DNA of 5,860 bases, taken from the NCBI GenBank assembly GCA_020048935.1, contig JAIFLS010000046.1:1-5860 (forward strand). Direction: 5' to 3'. Both the position numbers and the translations under genes were made by a program. How positions within the stretch are numbered: position 1 is the stretch's first letter; every line of letters starts with the position of its first letter. Shown here in pieces: positions 1 to 5,041 of this stretch. A model generated the notes under the pieces. The model was not told the DNA's origin. It did no database searches and worked only from the letters and a program-made list of their open reading frames with translations. The DNA is from a bacterium. GTDB taxonomy: Bacteria > Verrucomicrobiota > Kiritimatiellia > UBA8416.

Positions 1-973
1 CCAGTTGGGGGTTCTGCTGCGGTGGCCAGGCCGGATAGCGCAGGTGGTCGAGGCCGTCACGGTTATAGAAACTGCGCAGATCCTGTATCTGCAGGGGTGC
101 GTCGATGCGGATGACGTCCGTGTCCTCGATGGTGAGGTGGGTCTTCAGCCAGTCGATGATCTCCATGGCGGCGCTGGCGGCGGTCTCCAGGCGTACGCAG
201 CCGCTGGTCTTGCGGCGCCGGAGGACATTGCGCATGGCGTGCGCAAGGTCGGCCGCGTAGGTCTCGTCCACATGCACATCCGCGTTGCGGGTGGCGCGTA
301 CCGGTGCGCACGCGAGGATTTCCTGCCCGGTAAAGAAGGTGCCGGCAAACGTGGCGACCACATCCTCGAGCAGCAGGAATGTCTGGTGTGCGCCCGCATC
401 CGGCAGCGGGACAAAGCGCGGCAGGCGGGACGGGATCGGGATGAAGGCGAAGCGCGGGGTGCGCTTGCGCGGGGCGGGGGCCAGCATCACCAGCAGGTAC
501 AGCATCAGGCTGTTGAGCAACGGGAACGGATGCTCGGGATGGACGGCGGTCGGGGTCAATACCGGGAAGATCTGGTTGCGGAACACGGCTTCGAGCGCCA
601 GCCGCTGGGGCGGCGTCAGCGTGTCCGGCTTGACGGCATGTAACCCGGCCTCCGCCGCCATGGCGGGGGCGATCCGGGTCCGGTACAGGGTCGCGATATC
701 GGAAATCATCCGGCTGGTGCGCAGCTGGACGGCGGCGAGCTGCTCGGAAGGCCGCATGCCTGCCGGATCGGGCGTTGTGATGCCCGCCTCGCCCATCAGC
801 TTGAGGCCGCCGATGCGCACCATGAAGAACTCATCCAGGTTGGAGGCGGCAATCGCGAGGAAGTTGATCTGCTCGAGCAGGGGCACGGTGGGGTCGGCCG
901 CCTCATCCAGCACACGCTGGTTGAATTCAAGCCAACTGAGTTCGCGGTTGATGAAGCGGGCGGTGTCGCTCAT
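1..973 (-). CDS. ppk: Polyphosphate kinase 1, N-terminal 324 codons (cut by window edge)
   Basis: PPK1 reversibly transfers the gamma-phosphate of ATP onto inorganic polyphosphate. The frame starts at the ATG at 973-971 and stays open to the left edge with no stop. The start FINRELSWLEFNQRVLDEA is the hallmark PPK1 N-terminus (E. coli has IEKELSWLSFNERVL). SNLDEFFMVR at residues 44-53 matches E. coli NNLDEFYKVR and places Asn45, the ATP-contacting residue, at the same number. Residues 1 to about 105 are the helical N domain. From there to about 315 is the head domain (for example FPVLTP and FAFIPIPSRLPRFVPL), ending in the typical DLRSFYNRDGLDHLRYP stretch. The family is about 690-720 residues long, so a little under half is present. 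The two catalytic histidines of the C-terminal domains lie outside the window, so activity cannot be judged. It is the second gene of an operon with the ppx-like gene, overlapping it by 4 bases and having its own ribosome binding site. Identity is near certain. Confidence 0.96.
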   Translation of the reverse strand, partial: MSDTARFINRELSWLEFNQRVLDEAADPTVPLLEQINFLAIAASNLDEFFMVRIGGLKLMGEAGITTPDPAGMRPSEQLAAVQLRTSRMISDIATLYRTRIAPAMAAEAGLHAVKPDTLTPPQRLALEAVFRNQIFPVLTPTAVHPEHPFPLLNSLMLYLLVMLAPAPRKRTPRFAFIPIPSRLPRFVPLPDAGAHQTFLLLEDVVATFAGTFFTGQEILACAPVRATRNADVHVDETYAADLAHAMRNVLRRRKTSGCVRLETAASAAMEIIDWLKTHLTIEDTDVIRIDAPLQIQDLRSFYNRDGLDHLRYPAWPPQQNPQL

Positions 974-2589
974 GGCTGCGTATCCTTTGCGTTCTGGCGG
1001 ATGGCAATCCGCAATCCGTACATCTGTTCGAAGAGGTCTGCCCGGCTGGCGGTGCGCTGCTGCATGATCGGCAGATGGGTGAAGGCGTCGGTCATCAGGA
1101 TCAGCGAGCCGTCGTGCTCCCTGAGCTTGACCGGGATCCGGTTGCGCCCCTTCATGCAGTCCAGGGCATTGGCGACCCGCAGGATCGCCGCCAGCTTGCT
1201 GACGGTCAGCCGGTCGTCCCGCCGCAGCTGCATGTAGGCGTCGTGCGTGGGTTTCGGGGAACTCCGGCGATGGTAGCGGGCGACCTGGGCAGCCAGCTCG
1301 ACCTCCTGTGCGCCGAGACCGAAGATGTCGCTGTGGCGTATCAGGTACCAGGCGTGCTTGTGGTGGGCGTTGGTGCTGACAAACTGCCCCACCTCGTGAA
1401 GCAGCGCCGCCACGGTCAGGATCATCTCGTCGCGGGTGCTGAACTCGTGAAGCCGCCCCAGGAACGCGAATAACTCCATGGCATAGGCGTATACATGCTG
1501 GGCATGCACGAGATTGACCTGGTAGCGGCGGGCGGTCTCGAGTGTCGAACTGACGATCTGGCTCTTGAACTCGTCGGTCCAGTTGCCGCCCGCGTCCATC
1601 TCGGCCAGCAGCCCGCTGCGCAGGTTGACATCCGCGACAAAGAGGCTGCGCAGGTGGAAGGCCTGCGCCAGGCGCACGTAGATCAGCAGGGCGGGGCTGA
1701 TCGTCTCGGCCTCCTCGTAGGAGAGGTGGTAGCGCTTGACCAGGTCCTCGTCGCTCATCTCCGCGAACTGGCTGACCAGGTTCTCGAGCTCCTCGGTGGC
1801 GACGGCGATCAGCGACTGCCGGTCCCATTCCGGATGGAGCAGGGAGACGGCGAAACGGGTATCGCCACCCAGCGCCAGCATGACCAGTGGTTTGGTAACC
1901 GAGATGCCGCCGCGGATCCGCTCGACCTCCTGGTCTATCGTGTCCCTCAGGATATCCCACTCCCGTCGGCGCGAGACGGCCAGGCCCTCGACGGACTTGG
2001 TCAGGCGCAGCGAGCCGAGGCTGTGCATGTGGGAACGCGTGACGCGGCCGCGGTGGAACAGCAACGTCTCGGTGCTGCCGCCGCCGACCTCGACGACCAG
2101 CGTGTCCGCCTTCTTGAAGAAATCCTGGCGCCCGAGAACCGGACGGACCGCGCGGTAGGTCAGCCGGTTGACTTCGGCCTCCTCGATGACCGTGACCTGG
2201 ATCCCGGTCGCGATGAGGATGCGGTCGATGAACGACTCCCGGTTCGTGGCCTCGCGCACGGCACTGCTGGCGATGGCGCGGAACTGGCCGGGCTGCTCGA
2301 TGCCGTATTCGCGCATGATGCGGCGGAAGCTGGTCAGGGCCGATACGCAGGCCTCGGTGGTCTTGCGCCCGATCGCGCCCGTTGTGAAGGTGTCCCGTCC
2401 GAGGGCGACGGTCTGCTGCAGCGAATCGAGTATGCGCGCCTTGCCCTTGTGGTCTCGGCAAGGTTCGGCGATGACCATCCGGATGGACGTGGTGCCGATC
2501 TCGATGACGGCCACCGGCGGGAGCGTTGCGCCGGGGTCGCTCGCTCTGGTTGCGGGCCTGGTGCTGGAGCTGGCGTCATTCATACTCAT
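970..2589 (-). CDS. ppx: Ppx/GppA-family phosphatase-like protein with C-terminal HD-type domain
   Basis: Members remove terminal phosphate from polyphosphate (Ppx) or the 5'-phosphate of pppGpp (GppA). The protein has 539 residues; E. coli Ppx has about 513. Residues 1-25 are a Ser/Thr/Ala/Pro-rich, probably disordered tail. The ASKHA fold follows: phosphate loop VIEIGTTSIRMVIAE (28-42), SSAVREATNRESF (108-120), the EEAEVNRLTY region (136-145), the second phosphate loop VVEVGGGSTE (165-174), ALGGDTRF (239-246) and VNLRSGLL (321-328). The C-terminal helical part has an HD-like arrangement: H365, LHEVGQ (397-402), HHKHAWYLIRHSD (409-421), RYHRR (438-442) and RVANALD (471-477). LHEVG is also what E. 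coli Ppx carries. The usual DLGSNS and DIGGGS signatures read EIGTTS and EVGGGS here, and the catalytic-Glu region differs, so this is a divergent subfamily. It comes first in an operon with ppk, so polyphosphate is the likely substrate or ligand. ATG at 2583 is an alternative start; no strong Shine-Dalgarno decides between them. Family is certain, exact activity is inferred. Confidence 0.93.
   Translation of the reverse strand: MSMNDASSSTRPATRASDPGATLPPVAVIEIGTTSIRMVIAEPCRDHKGKARILDSLQQTVALGRDTFTTGAIGRKTTEACVSALTSFRRIMREYGIEQPGQFRAIASSAVREATNRESFIDRILIATGIQVTVIEEAEVNRLTYRAVRPVLGRQDFFKKADTLVVEVGGGSTETLLFHRGRVTRSHMHSLGSLRLTKSVEGLAVSRRREWDILRDTIDQEVERIRGGISVTKPLVMLALGGDTRFAVSLLHPEWDRQSLIAVATEELENLVSQFAEMSDEDLVKRYHLSYEEAETISPALLIYVRLAQAFHLRSLFVADVNLRSGLLAEMDAGGNWTDEFKSQIVSSTLETARRYQVNLVHAQHVYAYAMELFAFLGRLHEFSTRDEMILTVAALLHEVGQFVSTNAHHKHAWYLIRHSDIFGLGAQEVELAAQVARYHRRSSPKPTHDAYMQLRRDDRLTVSKLAAILRVANALDCMKGRNRIPVKLREHDGSLILMTDAFTHLPIMQQRTASRADLFEQMYGLRIAIRQNAKDTQP
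983..988 (-). promoter_or_regulatory. Ribosome binding site of ppk, inside the end of the ppx-like gene
   Basis: Read on the minus strand, AAAGGA ends 9 bases before the ppk ATG at 973. It lies within the last codons of the ppx-like gene. Together with the ATGA stop-start overlap, it supports both the chosen ppk start and translational coupling, in which ribosomes finishing ppx reinitiate on ppk. Confidence 0.7.
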
Positions 2590-2612
2590 ATTCGCTAGCG
2601 GGCTTTCGTTAG

Positions 2613-2618
2613 ATTATC
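2613..2618 (-). promoter_or_regulatory. Candidate -10 element for the ppx-ppk operon
   Basis: On the minus strand GATAAT matches the sigma70 -10 consensus at 5 of 6 positions. It would start transcription near 2606, giving a leader of about 17 bases before the ATG at 2589. No convincing -35 box lies 16-18 bases upstream (the sequence there is CCCCGC-like), and there is no TG extended -10. The promoter may therefore need an activator, or the match may be chance. Confidence 0.3.
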
Positions 2619-2676
2619 GTGAGAGGCGATTTCGTGCGGGGGTAGACTGCCATAGAGACGCGCATCCGGCAAGCGA

Positions 2677-2700
2677 TTGTTGAATGTGTTGTTGAATGTG
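2677..2700. repeat. Perfect tandem duplication of a 12-base unit in the divergent intergenic region
   Basis: TTGTTGAATGTG occurs at 2677-2688 and again, without any mismatch, at 2689-2700. The copies end 3 bases before the -35 box of the rightward promoter. The unit is noticeably richer in T and lower in GC than the flanking genes. It could be a pair of regulator half-sites on one face of the helix, or a recent slippage duplication. The sequence alone does not decide. Confidence 0.9.
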
Positions 2701-2703
2701 GTC

Positions 2704-2732
2704 TTGCAAGATGGGGGCATGATGCTTAGAAT
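2704..2732 (+). promoter_or_regulatory. Sigma70-type promoter of the exported protein-trxB-methyltransferase group
   Basis: TTGCAA at 2704-2709 (4 of 6 to TTGACA) and TAGAAT at 2727-2732 (5 of 6 to TATAAT) are separated by the optimal 17 bases. Transcription would begin near 2739, leaving a leader of about 26 bases to the ATG at 2765. The spacer contains the small palindrome GCATGATGC (2717-2725), and the -35 box lies within CTTGCAAG (2703-2710); either could be bound by a regulator. The in-frame TTG at 2732 lies in the -10 box, so it would not be transcribed from this promoter. Confidence 0.6.
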
Positions 2733-2752
2733 TGCCCGCCTATGCATCCATT

Positions 2753-2757
2753 GGAGA
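2753..2757 (+). promoter_or_regulatory. Ribosome binding site that fixes the start at 2765
   Basis: GGAGA ends 7 bases before the ATG at 2765, an ideal spacing. The next codons give a Met-Lys-Lys-Arg signal-peptide start. This favours 2765 over the in-frame TTG 33 bases upstream. Confidence 0.8.
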
Positions 2758-2764
2758 CCGAATC

Positions 2765-4096
2765 ATGAAAAAACGGTATATGATATACGCGCTGGTAGCG
2801 GTTCTGCTGTCCGGAAGTGTTTCCGTCCGGGGGGATATGGATATGGAGCCCCGACGCGACTTCGAGTCGATCGCGGCGCAGCTCGACCCGGGAGGCGAGC
2901 TTTTCCTGGTGCTGCATGCCGGTCGCTGGATCGACCGCATGCTCAAGACGCTGGTCGGTGGGGAGGGCGGTCTGCCACCATCCGATGCGGACGAGCAGCC
3001 GGTGCGGGATGAATTGGAGCAGACGCGCCGATTCCTCAACCGCACGGGCATGAGTGCCTGGCGGGGCGTGGGGGTGAGTTCGTCCACCCAGCGCGGCGGG
3101 AATCATGCGGTGAAGCTGTTCATGCTGCGCGATGAGGTTGACTCCAATCTGCCGTTCTGGCGTGGTTTATTCGGGTGGCAGCCGCGCCGGCTCATGAGTC
3201 TGGATTTCGTTCCGGCAGGCTTCTCGATGGTACGGGCATGCACGATGGAACCGATGACGGTATGGCGGATGCTGGCCGATGGCGCTAGCGAGACCGGAGG
3301 ACCGTCCGGACAGGTGCGGTTTGACGAGCGGCGAGCGGCGGCCACCAACTGGCTGGGCATGGCACCCGAGGATTTGCTTGGCAGCCTGCGGGATGAACTG
3401 CTGGTCGCGGTCCGCTTCGGGAAGGAGGCGACGTTCGCGCTGCCGGTCGGCAATGGAGAGCTTACTCTGCCGGTGCCGGCGTTCCTGATCGCGGTCGCCA
3501 CGGGCGAGGACGTGTTGCGCGGGGTGGTCGAGGCGCAACTGGCCCGTTTGAAGATCCCGCTGGTCGAGTCGGTGGTGGCGGGTATCCCGATGCGTCACGC
3601 GGAATCGACGCTCGAGGGCATGCCGTTCCCGGTTAAGCCCGCACTGGCCTCGGCGCCGGGATTCCTGCTGCTGGGCAGCTCGCCTGCTGTCGTGGAAGAG
3701 GCGTTGCTGGCGTACCGGCATCGCAACGGGCTGGTCACTCGACCGGATTTCCAGGCCGCCTTCCAGGGGCTACCCATGGTCAACAACGGGATACTCTATG
3801 TGGATGCGGACGGAGCCCGCGTCCTGCAGCACTGGCACCAGAGTCGCTTGGACGCGGAGCAGGACGCAGGGGATGCGCAATTCCCTGCCATGGCGCGTAT
3901 CGCCAGGGCACTGGCGACGGGCGGGGATAGCCTGCCGACCTGCGCGCTGGTGGTGCGCAACTGGAAGCATGGCGTGATGATCAATGGTTTCGCCGGCGTC
4001 GGTGGCGAGGTTCTCCTGCGGGCCGCCGGTACCTCTGCGCTGGCCATCTGGAACGGATTATGGAGCCGTGAAACAGCGACGGCAACAGAAAGGTAG
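2765..4096 (+). CDS. Predicted exported protein of unknown function, DUF3352-like
   Basis: The protein has 443 residues. The N-terminus MKKRYMIYALVAVLLSGSV is a clear Sec-type signal: a basic start, a hydrophobic core at about residues 5-15, then small residues. Cleavage is plausible near residue 23 (VRG before DMDM), but an uncleaved anchor is possible. There is no lipobox cysteine. The rest looks like a soluble alpha/beta protein with repeated layouts seen in DUF3352-type proteins: GELFLVLHAGRWIDRML (about 44-60) and a later block FLLLGSSPAVVEEAL (from about 300) followed by PDFQAAFQGLP and NNGILYVDADG (about 326-350). In that family such blocks read as 'score shown, compared, then next copy', but no enzymatic motif is known to me and none is visible. 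A weakly hydrophobic stretch lies near the C-terminus (about 421-433). It is the first gene of a rightward group, with trxB 7 bases downstream. A role in the envelope or periplasm is inferred from the signal only. The family call is from memory and tentative; the gene itself is solid. Confidence 0.85.
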   Translation: MKKRYMIYALVAVLLSGSVSVRGDMDMEPRRDFESIAAQLDPGGELFLVLHAGRWIDRMLKTLVGGEGGLPPSDADEQPVRDELEQTRRFLNRTGMSAWRGVGVSSSTQRGGNHAVKLFMLRDEVDSNLPFWRGLFGWQPRRLMSLDFVPAGFSMVRACTMEPMTVWRMLADGASETGGPSGQVRFDERRAAATNWLGMAPEDLLGSLRDELLVAVRFGKEATFALPVGNGELTLPVPAFLIAVATGEDVLRGVVEAQLARLKIPLVESVVAGIPMRHAESTLEGMPFPVKPALASAPGFLLLGSSPAVVEEALLAYRHRNGLVTRPDFQAAFQGLPMVNNGILYVDADGARVLQHWHQSRLDAEQDAGDAQFPAMARIARALATGGDSLPTCALVVRNWKHGVMINGFAGVGGEVLLRAAGTSALAIWNGLWSRETATATER

Positions 4097-4100
4097 GGGA
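4089..4100 (+). promoter_or_regulatory. Ribosome binding region of trxB overlapping the upstream stop codon
   Basis: AAAGG (4089-4093) lies 10 bases before the ATG at 4104, and GGGGA (4096-4100) lies only 3 bases before it. The first has the better spacing. The upstream TAG (4094-4096) sits between them, so a ribosome ending the exported-protein gene reaches the trxB start directly, suggesting coupling. Confidence 0.6.
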
Positions 4101-4103
4101 TTC

Positions 4104-5024
4104 ATGGAGAAAGTGGTTATCGCGGGATCGGGGCCGGCCGGCTTGACGGCGGCGATCTACACGGCGCGCGCGAATCTGGACCCGCTGGTGCTGCAGGGGC
4201 CTGCCCCCGGCGGCCAGTTGATCGTGTCGTACGAGGTCGAGAATTATCCGGGATTCGTGGAGCCGGTCTCCGGTGCCGAGCTGATGGACCGCTTCCTGAA
4301 GCAGGCCGAACGCTTCGGTACGCGCATGTCCTATGCCAGTGTGCAGAAGGCCGTCCGCGAGGGGGATCACATCCGCCTGGAAACCGACGACGGGGTGATC
4401 GAGACCGAGACCCTGATCATCGCCACCGGGGCGGAGGCTCGCCGGTTGCCGATAGCGACCGAGCCCGCGTTCTACGGCAAGGGGGTTTCCGGTTGCGCGA
4501 CCTGCGACGGGGCCTTCTACCGCGATCAGGATGTACTGGTCGTCGGCGGAGGCAACACCGCGATGGAAGACGCCATGTTCCTGACGCGCTTCGCGCGGCG
4601 CGTGACGATCGTGCACCGGCGGGACTATTTCCGGGCGGCCCCGATCGAGATCGACAAGTGCAGGAAAAACCCGAAGATCGACTGGCTGATCCCGTGGGTG
4701 CTGGAGACGATCACCGGCGACGCGCGCGGTGTGCGGGGAGCGGTCCTGAAGCACGCCGATACCGGCGAGACGCGCGAGGTGGAGTGCCAGGGCATTTTCG
4801 TGGCGATCGGGCATGATCCGAAAACCACGCCGTTCCAAGGGCTGGTGCCGTTGGACGACGAGGGCTTTATCGTGGCCGTCGAGGGCTCCACGTGTACCTC
4901 GACGCCGGGCGTCTTCGCCTGTGGCGATGTGCGCGACCGCCGCTACAAGCAGGCGGTGCTGGCGGCCGGTCACGGCTGCATGGCGGCATTGGATGTGGAA
5001 CAGTATCTCGGGCAACGGGAATAG
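4104..5024 (+). CDS. trxB: Thioredoxin reductase (NADPH)
   Basis: TrxB is a cytoplasmic FAD enzyme that passes electrons from NADPH to thioredoxin, keeping protein disulfides reduced. The protein has 306 residues, close to the usual 310-320. The FAD-binding loop GSGPAGLTAAIYTARA spans 8-23, followed by GGQL and EVENYPGF (36-39, 44-51). LIIATGAEARRLP (104-116) leads to the redox site CATC at 131-134 with D135, the acid needed in the catalytic cycle. The NADPH domain shows GGGNTAMEDA (148-157) and HRRDYFR (171-177), whose arginines mark NADPH rather than NADH use. The second FAD motif is FACGDVRDRRYKQAVLAAGHGCMAAL (271-296). All key residues are present, so it should be active. Start choice: the frame is open back to 3984, but those 40 codons overlap the upstream gene, and the ATG at 4104 begins the protein right at the first beta-strand. 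Ferredoxin-dependent or ferredoxin-NADP reductase homologues are unlikely, given the intact CxxC. Confidence 0.97.
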   Translation: MEKVVIAGSGPAGLTAAIYTARANLDPLVLQGPAPGGQLIVSYEVENYPGFVEPVSGAELMDRFLKQAERFGTRMSYASVQKAVREGDHIRLETDDGVIETETLIIATGAEARRLPIATEPAFYGKGVSGCATCDGAFYRDQDVLVVGGGNTAMEDAMFLTRFARRVTIVHRRDYFRAAPIEIDKCRKNPKIDWLIPWVLETITGDARGVRGAVLKHADTGETREVECQGIFVAIGHDPKTTPFQGLVPLDDEGFIVAVEGSTCTSTPGVFACGDVRDRRYKQAVLAAGHGCMAALDVEQYLGQRE

Positions 5025-5041
5025 CGGGAACGGTGGCAGCC

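Noticed and set aside
5..1067. Plus-strand open frames opposite ppk
   Set aside because: The minus strand codes for a clear PPK1 N-terminus throughout 973-2; the plus-strand frames have no ribosome binding site or domain content.
1495..2598. Long plus-strand open frame (about 367 codons) opposite the ppx-like gene
   Set aside because: It is exactly antisense to a protein with clear family motifs. Its translation is low-complexity (Gly, Asp, Leu, Gln-rich) with no recognisable domain, as expected for the complement of a GC-biased gene.
2593..2600. Palindrome CGCTAGCG just before the ppx-like gene, also present at 3283-3290
   Set aside because: Eight-base palindromes are common by chance. The second copy is inside a coding region with no regulatory setting, so I do not treat them as a paired site.
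2732..2764. TTG start 33 bases upstream of the exported protein
   Set aside because: It falls in the -10 box and lacks a ribosome binding site. It would also put extra residues before the signal peptide.
3984..4103. Forty-codon upstream extension of trxB
   Set aside because: It overlaps the end of the exported-protein gene in another frame, and TrxB proteins start at the FAD-binding strand encoded from 4104.
3981..5015. Long minus-strand open frame (about 344 codons) opposite trxB
   Set aside because: Antisense to an unmistakable thioredoxin reductase. Its His/Arg/Asp-rich translation is the usual mirror of GC-rich codons.
4892..5041. Fifty-codon upstream extension of the methyltransferase
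   Set aside because: It lies within trxB in another frame and its translation is Arg/Gly-rich without methyltransferase features; ATG 5042 or 5063 fits better.
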